A DNA stretch of 64,000 bases from Shouchella sp047238345 (GCF_047238345.1 NZ_JBDFMQ010000001.1:558001-622000), one strand, 5' to 3'. Counted from the first letter of the stretch, positions 41,159 through 50,644 are shown. Numbers and translations are program-made. Notes: generated from the sequence alone by a model not told the origin.

Positions 41159-42493
41159 TTATGTATGGGAGAGGACGTGGGCCTGTGCGTCATAAAGTTG
41201 TTCGCGCAGTGCATCAAGGTTGCCAAACAATAGCTTCCCGTTTCGCTTTACCGCTTTTCCAGCAACGAAAACAGAGTCGACATTCCCGGTATGGGCGGTT
41301 TGAACAACAGCGCCAATCGGGTCGGTTATGGGACTTAAATTCAAGTCTTTTTTGTTAAGAAGAATGAAATCAGCTTCTTTTCCAACTTCAAGGCTACCCA
41401 CTTTGTGATCAAGTAAAAGCGCTTTTGCGCCTTCGATTGTGGAAAACTCAAGGATTTGTTGAGCGCTAATGTGCAAGTCAGGTCCAGGCATGGTGCCTTC
41501 ATCAAGTAATCGTTCATTGACGCGGGCACGTTCGGCTTGTAAAGCGAATTTCATTTGCGCGAACATATCGCCTCCTGTAGAGGTCACAACATCTACTCCT
41601 AATGTCGGCTTAACACCATTTTCTAGTGCTAGACCAGTAGCTGGATACCCGTGTCCCATCATCATTTCTACTTCTGGCGTGACGGAGATACTGCCACCTT
41701 TTGCAGCAATCCGTTTCATCGCTTCGTCTGTAACACGGTTCATGTGGGTAAAGTTTAAATCTTTTCCAAGCAAATCTGCATCATCTAACCGTTCAATTGA
41801 ATGAGCTGTTCGTCCCCATGTGCCAAACCCTAAATGCATCGTAGCAAGGATATCCATTTCTCTTGCTGTGTTAATCTCGGTAACGGCCGTATCCCAAGCG
41901 CTAAATTCAGGGCCACGTATAGCTAATCCTAATGTCATCAGTTGATCGGTTGAAGTGAAATGCTCTGACTGAATCCGCTTGGCATCTTTTGTATGGGTTA
42001 ACGTACTATCATTGTTCCAATACTCCCCATCACCTGGTGCCCCGTAAGCGAACACGGCACGGATGCCTGAATCTTGAAGACCGCGAATGCTTTCCTCAGC
42101 GTGTTCAATCGAATTAATCATTGTCCAATCTAAAATAGTTGTCACACCAGCATCTAACGCTTCTAGTGCGCCAAATAAATTGCCGATATAATCATCCTGT
42201 GGACGACGCTGTGAACCGATTCCGCCATAATAAATGTTTCCTAAATACGTTTGTAACGACCAGTCTGCGCCAATATTACGAATCATTGATTCCCATGTAT
42301 GTCGGTGTGTATCAATAAAACCTGGCATGACAATCATATCGGACGCATCAATCACTTCCGCATCGTCTATGTTTACATTCGGTTCTATTTTGCTTATTTT
42401 TGTACCTTCTATTAAAAGATCAGCTTGGTAATGCGAAGGTTGGTCTTTGGTTATCGGTAGAATGGTTCCACCTTTTATAAGCGTTTTTTTCAT
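41159..42493 (-). CDS. amidohydrolase-family deaminase (TRZ/ATZ-like)
   Basis: The 444-residue enzyme has the metal-dependent amidohydrolase layout: VMPGFIDTHRH (H63, H65 of the HxH metal site) and TILDWTMINS, then ATMHLGFGTWGRT (third His), FTHMNRVTDE (fourth His) and TLGVDVVTSTGGDMF (metal Asp). The last part, EFSTIEGAKALLLDHKVGSLEVGKEADFILL, is the TRZ/ATZ signature. It deaminates or dechlorinates a purine, pyrimidine, triazine or similar ring; the substrate is unknown. It follows a GNAT gene by 24 bases. Context gives no clear pathway. Confidence 0.85.
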   Translation of the reverse strand: MKKTLIKGGTILPITKDQPSHYQADLLIEGTKISKIEPNVNIDDAEVIDASDMIVMPGFIDTHRHTWESMIRNIGADWSLQTYLGNIYYGGIGSQRRPQDDYIGNLFGALEALDAGVTTILDWTMINSIEHAEESIRGLQDSGIRAVFAYGAPGDGEYWNNDSTLTHTKDAKRIQSEHFTSTDQLMTLGLAIRGPEFSAWDTAVTEINTAREMDILATMHLGFGTWGRTAHSIERLDDADLLGKDLNFTHMNRVTDEAMKRIAAKGGSISVTPEVEMMMGHGYPATGLALENGVKPTLGVDVVTSTGGDMFAQMKFALQAERARVNERLLDEGTMPGPDLHISAQQILEFSTIEGAKALLLDHKVGSLEVGKEADFILLNKKDLNLSPITDPIGAVVQTAHTGNVDSVFVAGKAVKRNGKLLFGNLDALREQLYDAQAHVLSHT

Positions 42494-42517
42494 AATCGTC
42501 TCCTTTTTATTTGAACG

Positions 42518-43021
42518 TTACTGTCCAGTTATTTTTGGGGCTATCTGTTTTTTCATCTCAATTAACACAACAGGGTGTCCAAAAAAATCCCCTTTGCGCT
42601 CTTTAAGCTGTTGAAAGCCTTCTTTGTAATAAAAATGAATGCTGCTGTTTCCTTTATAAACAATTAAGCGACAATAATCAGGATGATTAAATCGCTCTAA
42701 TCCTCGGTATAATAGAGATTTTCCGATTCCTTTTCCTTGGCAATCTGGGTCGACATAAAGGGATTCAAGGTAAGCGTTGTGCTCTGCGCCTTTTTCACGA
42801 GATAAAAAGGCGTAGCCGACAATCACGCCGTCCTCCTCCGCAACTAAATTAATTGATAAGCGGAAGCGACGATTCATTTCTTGAGTTGAATACGCATCAC
42901 GGATGACTTTCTTTTGGATATCATCTGGTATTTGGGGTGTATACGTTGCTTTCCACGTCTTTGTGGCGAGTGCGCGAATCTTATTGATATCGCTTTTGTT
43001 CATATCTCGTATGTGTATCAC
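42518..43021 (-). CDS. GNAT family N-acetyltransferase
   Basis: The 167-residue protein opens MIHIRDMNKSDINKIRALATKTWKATY, then DGVIVGYAFLSREKG and the acetyl-CoA site AYLESLYVDPDCQGKGIGKSLLYRGLE. The tail is FYYKEGFQQLKERKGDFFGHPVVLIEM. It belongs to the general GNAT group with no substrate clue. Lies just upstream of the amidohydrolase gene (24-base gap) and is probably cotranscribed. GGAGGAAGCCAG precedes the ATG. Confidence 0.85.
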   Translation of the reverse strand: MIHIRDMNKSDINKIRALATKTWKATYTPQIPDDIQKKVIRDAYSTQEMNRRFRLSINLVAEEDGVIVGYAFLSREKGAEHNAYLESLYVDPDCQGKGIGKSLLYRGLERFNHPDYCRLIVYKGNSSIHFYYKEGFQQLKERKGDFFGHPVVLIEMKKQIAPKITGQ

Positions 43022-43379
43022 TGGCTTCCTCCTTCAGTGAGCAAGTTTCCATCGATATGATAAGCTTAACAAATATTGAAATGAAAGAGTAGAATACAGA
43101 ATTACATAGATTCATAGAAAACTTTATTGTTTTTAGATAAGGGTCTGAAATTGGCGAACGCTTTTCTCGGGCACGGCCTCAGCCATTGCGCAAAACCCGC
43201 TTCATGTCTTCGGACACGTGCTGTTCCCGTAGAAGTCGTCGCCAATTTCATTATTTTATAATGTAAAAGGTTGCAACTGGCTAAAGATTAGTTTTCTAAC
43301 GTAAATTGTTGGTAACGCCAGCTGAAAAGAGAGATATTAATAGGAGGATCAATCTTGCTCTAATATCCTAACTAATTTT
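43022..43379. other. 358-bp gap between GNAT and AEC genes
   Basis: It contains the palindromic element at 43146-43250 and a short AT-rich remainder. A weak inverted repeat (GATATTA/TAATATC) lies near 43330-43369. No open frame is supported. Confidence 0.5.
43146..43250. repeat. 105-bp element with 12-bp terminal inverted repeats
   Basis: TGAAATTGGCGA (43146-43157) and TCGCCAATTTCA (43239-43250) are exact inverted repeats. They flank about 80 bp that is much richer in GC than the surroundings and itself roughly palindromic (CGGGCACGGCC on one side, ACGTGCTGTTCCCG on the other). This resembles the REP/bcr-type intergenic repeats of Bacillaceae that fold into long hairpins. No second copy was noticed in the window. 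Confidence 0.6.
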
Positions 43380-44297
43380 CTAAAACAATACCATTGAGAG
43401 GGAGATAACACCTGTAACGGTAAAACAGCTAAACAGGGTCGTGTAAAGGACGGCTTGTGCATGGAGCTCTGGTTCAACATTATACTGGAGAGCAAGAGTC
43501 GCTGTGTTCCGAGATGTTGGAAATGAGCTGGCGATAAAAAGGGATTGAGCAACAATTCCATCTAAGTCAAGTAAGAAGATAATAAGTAACGCGATTGTCG
43601 GTCCAACGAGAAGGCGTCCAATAATCGATAACGTTACGACGCGATGAAACACACCAAATTTTATTGTTGCCAATTGAGCACCGAGTAAGATAAGAGCAAG
43701 AGCAATAAATCCATTCGCGAGATATTCCAATGGCGTTTCAATAAAGCTAGGTAATGGAATGCTGAAGCTTTGAAAAAGAATTCCAAGAATTAAGGCATGA
43801 ATAATTGGCATCGTTAAAAATGAGCGTATTATGGCTTTCAGGGATTTTGTAGCAGATAAAAGATTATACAAACCGTATGAATAAGTAAGGATATTTTGGA
43901 AGACAAGTACAAAGATTTGAATCGTTACCCCAAGAGGATTCGCGCTGAAAATCATCTGACTGACAGGTAAGCCGTAGTTTCCTGAATTCATTAAAGAAAT
44001 GCTGTTTTTAAACACAACTGCTTCCCCACGATTTAAACGGAACATCCGTGAAACGAGTTGCCCAACAATCATCATGACAACGGTGAATAAAAGTAAGTAA
44101 AGAAGGATTTGTGATAGCACCATTAGATCAATATCAACCCGATATACGTTTAAAAAAATTGAAGCAGGCATGAAACAGACGGTTAGTAAAGTCGAGAATG
44201 GCGTTAATTTAAATGAATATTTTCTCTGTAAGAACACTCCTAGAGCCATTAAAGCAAGGATAGGGAATATCACTTCCAAAAAAATCGAAATAAACAT
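43380..44297 (-). CDS. AEC-family auxin-efflux-carrier-like transporter
   Basis: The 305-residue protein has about ten membrane spans, with MALGVFLQRKYSF at the start, LMNSGNYGLPVSQMIF (AEC motif) and SSFPTSRNTATLALQYNVEPELHAQAVLYTTLFS in the second half. Members export or import organic acids such as malate or malonate. ATG at 44297 has GGAG 9 bases upstream and is preferred over a TTG 15 bases earlier. Divergent from threonine synthase, substrate unknown. Confidence 0.85.
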   Translation of the reverse strand: MFISIFLEVIFPILALMALGVFLQRKYSFKLTPFSTLLTVCFMPASIFLNVYRVDIDLMVLSQILLYLLLFTVVMMIVGQLVSRMFRLNRGEAVVFKNSISLMNSGNYGLPVSQMIFSANPLGVTIQIFVLVFQNILTYSYGLYNLLSATKSLKAIIRSFLTMPIIHALILGILFQSFSIPLPSFIETPLEYLANGFIALALILLGAQLATIKFGVFHRVVTLSIIGRLLVGPTIALLIIFLLDLDGIVAQSLFIASSFPTSRNTATLALQYNVEPELHAQAVLYTTLFSCFTVTGVISLSMVLF

Positions 44298-44476
44298 ACG
44301 GATCAGCTCCAATCATGGCTAGTCATTACATGTATTGTATCGTGTTCATGCTGATTTGAATAATCCATCTTTATAATCCTAAATGATAAGAAAAACGAAT
44401 CGGTGCATGAAAGACAGATTATTCTTGACTCTTTCATGGAGGATTTTTTAAACTAAATCAAACAGGGAGGAATGAT

Positions 44477-45679
44477 ATGTTTAGCTATATGACGCACTTG
44501 CAATGTCCGAAATGTAAACAAAGCTATGAAAAAGGAGATATTCATCATCTGTGCGAATGTGGTTCTCCATTACTTGTACATTATGATTTAGAAAAAGTAA
44601 AACATGAATGGACAAAAGATTCGTTAGCAGAAGAACCGCTCTCTCTATGGCGCTACCACCCTTTATTGCCAGTTGAAAAAGCTAAAGACGTTGTGACATT
44701 TGGAGAAGGAATGACGCCGTTAATACCGATGCACCAATATGGAGCGACAATCGGGTTGTCTCAACTATTTATGAAAGATGAAGGCTTATTGCCAACTGGA
44801 TCGTTTAAAGCTAGAGGGGCTGCGGTTGGGGTGTCAATGGCAAAAGCGTTAGGCGTCAAAGAATTAGCGATGCCGACAAATGGGAACGCGGGAGCTGCAT
44901 GGGCGCAGTATGGGGCACGAGCTGGATTGCGTTCACATGTTGTGATGCCAGAAGATGCACCGGAGATTACGCGAAAAGAAGTTGCGATAAGTGGTGGGCA
45001 CTTAACGTTAATTGATGGCTTGATAAGTGATGCTGGCAAAGTTGTGGCGGAAGCTATACGTACATACGGGTACTATGACGCGTCCACGTTAAAAGAACCG
45101 TATCGAATTGAAGGCAAGAAAACAATGGGATTAGAGATTTGCGAGCAACTCAAATGGACATTACCGGATGTCATACTTTATCCAACAGGTGGGGGAGTAG
45201 GATTAATCGGTATATACAAAGCGATTCAAGAACTGCGTACGATTGGTTGGGTGAAAGGTGAAATGCCGAGACTTGTTGCTGTGCAAGCAGAGGGGTGTGC
45301 GCCAATTGTGGATGCTTTTCATGAGGGACGTACCGAATCAACGTTTTTCGAGAATGCTCATACCGCCGCATTTGGCATTAATGTTCCGAAAGCGATCGGG
45401 GATTTTCTCGTTCTTGAGGCGATTTATGAAACCAACGGGTGTGCAATCTCTCTTTCAGATGAAGATATTTTACATGAACAACAAATCGTAGCACAGTTAG
45501 AGGGCGCTTTTTTATGTCCTGAAGGAGCTGCAACATTCGCGGCGGCAAAGCAACTTGTACAAACAGGTTGGATAAAAGAAGATGACGTGGTCATTTGTTT
45601 GAATACTGGCATGGGTGTAAAATATCCAGAATCTGTTCAAGTAGAGTCGCCAGTTATCTCAAAAAATGGCTCTATATAA
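44477..45679 (+). CDS. thrC: threonine synthase-like PLP enzyme
   Basis: The 400-residue protein has a zinc-ribbon-like N-terminus (LQCPKCKQ, LCECGSP), then the PLP lysine K111 in LLPTGSFKARGAAV, GNAGAAWAQYGARAG, and YPTGGGVGLIGIYKA (phosphate-binding loop). ThrC converts phosphohomoserine to threonine. ThrC relatives such as cysteate synthase share this fold, and no hom/thrB gene is nearby, so the pathway role is probable but not certain. CAGGGAGGAATGAT precedes the ATG. The end overlaps the convergent small membrane gene by 8 bases. Confidence 0.85.
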   Translation: MFSYMTHLQCPKCKQSYEKGDIHHLCECGSPLLVHYDLEKVKHEWTKDSLAEEPLSLWRYHPLLPVEKAKDVVTFGEGMTPLIPMHQYGATIGLSQLFMKDEGLLPTGSFKARGAAVGVSMAKALGVKELAMPTNGNAGAAWAQYGARAGLRSHVVMPEDAPEITRKEVAISGGHLTLIDGLISDAGKVVAEAIRTYGYYDASTLKEPYRIEGKKTMGLEICEQLKWTLPDVILYPTGGGVGLIGIYKAIQELRTIGWVKGEMPRLVAVQAEGCAPIVDAFHEGRTESTFFENAHTAAFGINVPKAIGDFLVLEAIYETNGCAISLSDEDILHEQQIVAQLEGAFLCPEGAATFAAAKQLVQTGWIKEDDVVICLNTGMGVKYPESVQVESPVISKNGSI

Positions 45680-45962
45680 GCGATAAGAAAAAACGAATGG
45701 TTGAATGGAGAATAACGATAGCATAAATGAAGAGTAGAGCGGTTGCGGCAAGAGGTACCCACTTGTTTTCCGTCGACCCTCTACATGTCCCAATTATCCA
45801 ACCTGTTGCAAAGAAACAAACAGGAATAAAAGCAAGATAAAGATGGAACAGAATCGGATAAGCTTCGCCACTTCTACTTTGCGCTAAAAGGTTAAATAGA
45901 AGGATGGCAGAGCTTAATAAGACACTTAGAATCATGATGGTATAAGACCGCCACGTAAACAT
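45672..45962 (-). CDS. small membrane protein, 96 residues
   Basis: The product has three hydrophobic segments (LSVLLSSAILLFNLLA, YLAFIPVCFFATGWIIG, PLAATALLFIYAIVILHS) and little else. No family recognised. The gene converges on threonine synthase with an 8-base overlap. A weak GGGGCGGG precedes the start, so the assignment is moderate. Confidence 0.5.
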   Translation of the reverse strand: MFTWRSYTIMILSVLLSSAILLFNLLAQSRSGEAYPILFHLYLAFIPVCFFATGWIIGTCRGSTENKWVPLAATALLFIYAIVILHSTIRFFLSLI

Positions 45963-46043
45963 GAAATTCCCGCCCCTTCCTGTACGATTTGTAAAGTATA
46001 TGCACCAATAAGAAAATAGGAACAGGAAATGACGGGGACATGC

Positions 46044-46775
46044 TTATGCAATTTTCATTTTTTTATGAAACACATAGATTGCAAGTACGATGGCTACGAC
46101 GGCATAAAGGATAACCCACCATAAGTGAGGAAACACATCGCTTCCATGACCTGCTAATGCAGCACGGCTTGCTTCTACCGCGTGAACGAACGGAAGGGCA
46201 TGTGCAATGCTTTCAAACCAACCCCCAACTAAACTTACATCAAACCATGCCCCGCTAAACCAAGCACTTACGTTTGTGAGTAGTGCGCCACAAACACCGC
46301 CGATTTGCTTATCTGTAAATATGCTGCCAGTCAGTAAGCCAATTCCAATGAAGAAGACCGCAATGGGAATAAGAACGAGAATTGAAAACAGGACTTCTAC
46401 CGAAATGGATAATCCAAGAAAGAAAGCTGCGACATAGCAAAGACTCATTTGAATAAGGGCTAACGGAAACAGTGGCAGCGTATAGCCTGTTATAAACTGC
46501 TGAGAGGTCAACGGTGTTGTGAAAAGACGCATTAAAAAGGAGCTTTGCCGGTCACTCGCAATAAGCATGCCAGAGAAAAGAGAGATAAAAGATAGCCCAA
46601 ACATCGCAATACCCGGGGTTAGCATGTCAATTTGAAACATCTCATTCGGGATATTTGATTGAATAAGAGAGAGCATTAAAATGAGAACAAGAGGGAAGGC
46701 CAGTCCAAATAGAAGCGTGATTTTGTCCCGAGTCATTTCTTTATAATTCCTTGAAGCAAATGCAAGCATCCTCAT
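46044..46775 (-). CDS. ABC-2-type permease
   Basis: The 243-residue protein has six spans. The opening MRMLAFASRNYKEMTRDKITLLFGLAFPLVLILML and the ASDRQSSFLMRLFTTPLTSQQFITGYTLP loop are characteristic of ABC-2 exporters (drug or antibiotic efflux). It pairs with the ATPase encoded upstream (its start overlaps that stop). Substrate unknown. Confidence 0.85.
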   Translation of the reverse strand: MRMLAFASRNYKEMTRDKITLLFGLAFPLVLILMLSLIQSNIPNEMFQIDMLTPGIAMFGLSFISLFSGMLIASDRQSSFLMRLFTTPLTSQQFITGYTLPLFPLALIQMSLCYVAAFFLGLSISVEVLFSILVLIPIAVFFIGIGLLTGSIFTDKQIGGVCGALLTNVSAWFSGAWFDVSLVGGWFESIAHALPFVHAVEASRAALAGHGSDVFPHLWWVILYAVVAIVLAIYVFHKKMKIA

Positions 46776-47506
46776 GAGCGTTTCTCCTTTTTCGTAACAA
46801 TAGAAACCAACGCATCTTCAAGGGAAGTCGTCTCCATTTGTTCCTTTAACTCTGCTGGAGTCCCGGTCTTAATCAGCTGCCCATTTGCCATAATACCAAT
46901 ACGATCTGCTAAAGAGTCGGCTTCTTCCATATGGTGAGTCGTCAAAATGATTGTCATTTTTTCTTTTAAGCCTCGAATGACTTCCCATAGTTCCCTCCTT
47001 GCAATCACATCAATTCCAAGTGTCGGTTCATCAAGGAATAACACCTTTGGATCAGAAATTAAGGCCATTGCGATACTGAGGCGACGTTGCATCCCGCCAG
47101 ATAATTGAGTTGCCTTTTTCTGTTCTACATCTGTCAAATCAAGTTGTGATAGGACATCTGTGCTTTTTCTTTTAGCCTCTTTTTTGGAGATTCCATAAAT
47201 CCGAGCCATTAAAAACACGTTTTCGTGTACGGTTAAGTTAGGGGCGATTGCGGTTTCTTGCGGCGACACACCAATGAGCTGCTTAATAGGGCGCGCTTCT
47301 TTTTTAATGGAATAGTCATAGACTGTTGCTTCCCCGCTCGATGGTTTTAGTAAGGTAGTTAGCATTTTAATGACGGTTGTTTTTCCTGCACCATTTAACC
47401 CTAGAAGTGCATAGAGCTCACCTTTTTTTATCGTTAGATTCAAGCCATCGACGGCAATCTCATTTTGAAACTGTTTCCTTAACTTGGCTGTCTGAATGAC
47501 ATTCAT
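46772..47506 (-). CDS. ABC transporter ATPase
   Basis: The 244-residue ATPase has Walker A GLNGAGKTT, QLSGGMQRRLSIAMAL (signature), Walker B VLFLDEPTLGID and LTTHHMEEADSLADR. It is a DrrA/NatA-like exporter ATPase. It follows the XRE-AbrB regulator gene (overlap of 4 bases) and precedes the permease, so a three-gene operon is clear. Likely efflux of a drug or lipid-like compound. Confidence 0.9.
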   Translation of the reverse strand: MNVIQTAKLRKQFQNEIAVDGLNLTIKKGELYALLGLNGAGKTTVIKMLTTLLKPSSGEATVYDYSIKKEARPIKQLIGVSPQETAIAPNLTVHENVFLMARIYGISKKEAKRKSTDVLSQLDLTDVEQKKATQLSGGMQRRLSIAMALISDPKVLFLDEPTLGIDVIARRELWEVIRGLKEKMTIILTTHHMEEADSLADRIGIMANGQLIKTGTPAELKEQMETTSLEDALVSIVTKKEKRS

Positions 47507-47934
47507 TCGTCTTCATAAACCTCCTCTTGGGCGGCGAAAATCCCATCAGCAAACTGTAAGAAGTGCTCATTTTTAACTAGTGCGATTCCTTGTTCTTCGT
47601 CACCAAGGATCATTAATTTATCACCGGTTTTTAAGTTGAAAATATCTCGCGCCTGCTGGGGAAGTACGATTTGCCCTCGTTCGCCGACAGTGGCGACCCC
47701 GAAAATATGCTTGCCTTTCGGACCAATGCCGTACTGTTTCTCTTCTTTAGAAACAAGGTCGTCAATTCGAACATCAAAGAGGTCGGCGAGTGCCATCGTA
47801 TAATTTAGGTCTGGAACAGTTTCTCCAGCCTCCCATTTTGCGATTGCTTGTCTAGAAACTTGAAGCTTTTCAGCCACATATTCTTGAGTGAACTTATTGT
47901 TTTTTCTTAGGGTTCTTAAATTTTCGTGTATCAT
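47503..47934 (-). CDS. XRE HTH regulator fused to an AbrB/SpoVT-like domain
   Basis: The 143-residue protein has an N-terminal XRE helix-turn-helix (IHENLRTLRKNNKFTQEYVAEKLQVSRQAIAKWEAGETVPDL, residues 2-43) and a C-terminal swapped-hairpin AbrB fold (GVATVGERGQIVLPQQARDIFNLKTGDKLMILGDE, about 80-113). It is first in the operon with the ABC ATPase and permease and presumably controls them. AGGAGGATGATTT precedes the ATG. Two DNA-binding folds in one short protein is notable, though this fusion is known in the Firmicutes. Confidence 0.85.
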   Translation of the reverse strand: MIHENLRTLRKNNKFTQEYVAEKLQVSRQAIAKWEAGETVPDLNYTMALADLFDVRIDDLVSKEEKQYGIGPKGKHIFGVATVGERGQIVLPQQARDIFNLKTGDKLMILGDEEQGIALVKNEHFLQFADGIFAAQEEVYEDE

Positions 47935-48095
47935 AAATCATCCTCCTAAAGGTTATTATATAGCGCTTTTTTAATTTTTCTACCAATGAGACATAACGAA
48001 TAATGGAAGCCTTTGTTAACATCTTTGCCTTTAAACGTGATGGTATACAGGTGCAAAAAAAAACCGTGCTATACTGTCTGCAAGGAGGAGATAAC

Positions 48096-49088
48096 ATGAT
48101 GGGTAGGTGCGTTGTATACCGAAAATTTGGTGATCCTCAATCTGTGTTAACAGTTGAAAGAAGAAACCTTACGCCAGTTACAGAAGAAGAAGTCCTTATC
48201 CGGATGAAACTAATGCCTATTAATCCGTCTGATTTAATACCAATACGTGGTGCGTACGCTCATCGGACTACATTACCAGCTGTTCCAGGTTATGAAGGGG
48301 TTGGCGTCATTGAAGAGGTAGGAGCAAATGGATCAAAAGCATATATAGGGAAGCGTGTATTGCCGTTAAGAGCCGAGGGAACGTGGCAAGATTACGTTAA
48401 AATGAAAAAGGAACGATTAGTCTTTGTACCCGACCAGATTGATGATGATGCCGCCGCCCAAATGTATATTAATCCACTTACGGCTTGGGTCGTGTGTAAA
48501 GAAAAGTTGTGCTTAGAACCGGAGAACGTTGTGATCATTAATGCGGCAGGATCAGCGCTAGGGAGAATATTTGCCCAATTGTCTATACAAATAGGGTTTA
48601 CGTTAATTGCTGTTGTAAGAAGAGAAGAATCAAAAAAAGCATTGCAGGAATTAGGAGCTACATTCGTCATAGATGAAAACGAAGAATCGTTCGTTGACCA
48701 GGTTATGGCAATAACAGCAGGTAAGGGTGCTGATGTGGCGATTGATTCGATTGGTGGAGAAAAAGGAGACCGACTTGCGGGATGTGTACGAGCGCATGGA
48801 AAGTTTTTAGCAATTGGGCTATTGTCTGGAAAGCAAGTCGATTGGGCCGCTCACTCTAGACGATTACAGACAGGTATGTTTCATCTCCGTCATTGGAATC
48901 AGCAAGTAACACTTAATCACTGGCATCGTGTGTATAACGAGCTGCTTTCGGTTGTAGCGAGTCATCGTCTGATCTTACCAAATCTTGGTCATCGCTATTC
49001 GTTATCCAACGTCACCCAAGCGGTCAAGCAAGCTGAGCCATTTACGAGCCGTTATGGAAAAGTCGTCTTATGTACGTCTAAGACCTAG
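48096..49088 (+). CDS. zinc-binding dehydrogenase / quinone oxidoreductase-like protein
   Basis: The 330-residue medium-chain dehydrogenase starts at ATG 48096 (AAGGAGGAG upstream; the frame from 48003 has no site). Marks: LMPINPSDLIPIRGAYAHRT, PGYEGVGVIEEVG, MYINPLTAWVV, VVIINAAGSALGRIFAQLS (NADP loop), and GADVAIDSIGGEKG. Trans-2-enoyl-CoA reductase (MECR)-like proteins share the IRGAY-P-x-VPGYEGVG pattern, so a reductase of an enoyl compound or quinone is plausible. Divergent from the XRE-AbrB operon. Confidence 0.85.
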   Translation: MMGRCVVYRKFGDPQSVLTVERRNLTPVTEEEVLIRMKLMPINPSDLIPIRGAYAHRTTLPAVPGYEGVGVIEEVGANGSKAYIGKRVLPLRAEGTWQDYVKMKKERLVFVPDQIDDDAAAQMYINPLTAWVVCKEKLCLEPENVVIINAAGSALGRIFAQLSIQIGFTLIAVVRREESKKALQELGATFVIDENEESFVDQVMAITAGKGADVAIDSIGGEKGDRLAGCVRAHGKFLAIGLLSGKQVDWAAHSRRLQTGMFHLRHWNQQVTLNHWHRVYNELLSVVASHRLILPNLGHRYSLSNVTQAVKQAEPFTSRYGKVVLCTSKT

Positions 49089-49281
49089 CACGAAAAAAAT
49101 TAATGAAGAATAAATAAAGGATGAGGATCGGAACAGAAACGACAAGACTGATAAACAGCAAACTTTGTAAATGTGGATAACCAATAAAGAGATACGTTGC
49201 TACTGACAAAATGATAAATAAAGTAAGCACAAGCAAGATTCTTTTTGTTATCCCTCTTAAAAAAGCATGGAACGCAGACAT
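49078..49281 (-). CDS. small membrane protein, 67 residues
   Basis: From ATG 49281 (GGAGGG upstream; the in-frame ATG at 49299 is without site) the product MSAFHAFLRGITKR carries two membrane spans (ILLVLTLFIILSVATYLFIG, LLFISLVVSVPILILYLFF). Convergent with the dehydrogenase, overlapping its end by 11 bases. No family recognised. Confidence 0.5.
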   Translation of the reverse strand: MSAFHAFLRGITKRILLVLTLFIILSVATYLFIGYPHLQSLLFISLVVSVPILILYLFFINFFRARS

Positions 49282-49507
49282 CGTAACCCTCCATTTCATT
49301 AAGTGTTCTATCTATTGTACGCACTCTTAAAGAAAGGATCAACCGTGTTTGCACATCCGTCTAAGTCGATTGACACCTTTTATCAGAATGATGATTCATT
49401 TGGCTATCGAAGTGGAAGACAAAAAAGAAAATGAGGGATATTGATGAAGAATTTAGTGAAGCAAGCAATTTATGGGCTAGAGAGGCACATGTCTGGAGGT
49501 CAATTTA

Positions 49508-50257
49508 ATGTTTGATGCGCATTTACATATCATTGATAACCGTTTTCCGATTTACGAAAACAATGGGTATACACCCGATTCCTATACAGTTCAAGACTAT
49601 ACACGTGCAATTAAATCGTTAGGAATAAAAGGTGGTGCAATTGTATCTGGTTCCTTTCAACAATATGATCAGACGTATTTAATCGATGCGTTAGGTCAGT
49701 TGGGAGAGGGCTTTGTCGGTGTAACGCAGCTGCCAGCATCTACGGCAGATGAGGAGATCTTGTCCCTTCATAAAAAAGGTATACGGGCGATTCGATTTAA
49801 TGTGAATCGCGGAGGTTCAGAAGATATATCTCATTTGAAGGCTTTTTCAAATCGTGTTTACAACCTTGTCGGTTGGCATACTGAATTATACATTCATTCA
49901 CGCCAGCTAAAACAATACTTGCCTATTATCGAGGCATTGCCTGCTGTGTCTATTGATCATTTAGGTCTTGGGAAAGAGGGCTTGCCAGAGCTATATCACT
50001 TGGCAGAAAAAGGCGTTCGTGTGAAGGCAACGGGCTTTGGTCGGCTTGATTTTGATCCTAAACCCGTTATCAGACGTCTCTATGAGATTCACTCAGACAT
50101 TCTTCTTTTTGGTACGGATCTTCCTTCAACTCGAGCTCCGCGACCATTTGAACAAGAGGATATTACAATCATCAAGGAAAGCCTCATTCACTCTGAAGCG
50201 ATTGAACGAGTATTAGAAAAAAATGCACAAGCTTGGTATATCGAACGATTTCACTAA
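49508..50257 (+). CDS. amidohydrolase-like TIM-barrel metal-dependent hydrolase
   Basis: The 249-residue protein starts MFDAHLHIID (H5-x-H7 metal site) and runs through KGIRAIRFNVNRGG, LYIHSRQLKQYLP (third His), ALPAVSIDHLGLGKEG (fourth His), to DILLFGTDLPSTRAPRP (metal Asp). This is the amidohydrolase-2 (PF04909) layout. It may hydrolyse a lactone or decarboxylate an aromatic acid. TCTGGAGGTCAATTT precedes the ATG. A 23-codon frame with its own ATG at 49444 overlaps the start and might be a coupled leader. Confidence 0.8.
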   Translation: MFDAHLHIIDNRFPIYENNGYTPDSYTVQDYTRAIKSLGIKGGAIVSGSFQQYDQTYLIDALGQLGEGFVGVTQLPASTADEEILSLHKKGIRAIRFNVNRGGSEDISHLKAFSNRVYNLVGWHTELYIHSRQLKQYLPIIEALPAVSIDHLGLGKEGLPELYHLAEKGVRVKATGFGRLDFDPKPVIRRLYEIHSDILLFGTDLPSTRAPRPFEQEDITIIKESLIHSEAIERVLEKNAQAWYIERFH

Positions 50258-50326
50258 AGATTTGCATTTCATTTGTTCATAGAATGCCTTGTCCGACGAT
50301 AGACTAGTCGTAGAGGGGGGATATGA

Positions 50327-50644
50327 ATGATGAATCTTGCTCGTGGTGGTCGTTATGCAGTCGGTATCATCCTACTATTAACAGTGGGGCTAGTCTTGAC
50401 AAACGTTGTTTTAGAACCATTGTATATCTGGTTTAATGTATCGTTGGAGCGTAATGAATGGATTCAATGGTGGAGTGTGTCGTACATACTGTTTGTGATT
50501 TACTGTTTATTTGAGGCGAGCTTTTTAAGTAGGTGGAAAGATTATTCTGTGAGGCGTTTGACTTCTATTTGGTTTTGGCTCTTGTTTTTTATCAGTTTTG
50601 TTCTTCTTCTCGTCCCGATTGCACTTGGCTATAGCCCTTATTAA
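50327..50644 (+). CDS. small membrane protein, 105 residues
   Basis: The product has three hydrophobic segments (AVGIILLLTVGLVLTNVVL, WSVSYILFVIYCLF, SIWFWLLFFISFVLLLVPIAL). No family recognised. AGAGGGGGGATATGA precedes the ATG. It lies between the amidohydrolase and another membrane protein gene on the same strand, but distances of 69 and 78 bases do not prove an operon. Confidence 0.6.
   Translation: MMNLARGGRYAVGIILLLTVGLVLTNVVLEPLYIWFNVSLERNEWIQWWSVSYILFVIYCLFEASFLSRWKDYSVRRLTSIWFWLLFFISFVLLLVPIALGYSPY

Noticed and set aside
45424..45612. Minus-strand frame inside threonine synthase
   Set aside because: Antisense shadow.
49444..49515. 23-codon frame overlapping the amidohydrolase start
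   Set aside because: It has a weak GAGGG site and may be a leader, but nothing supports a product.
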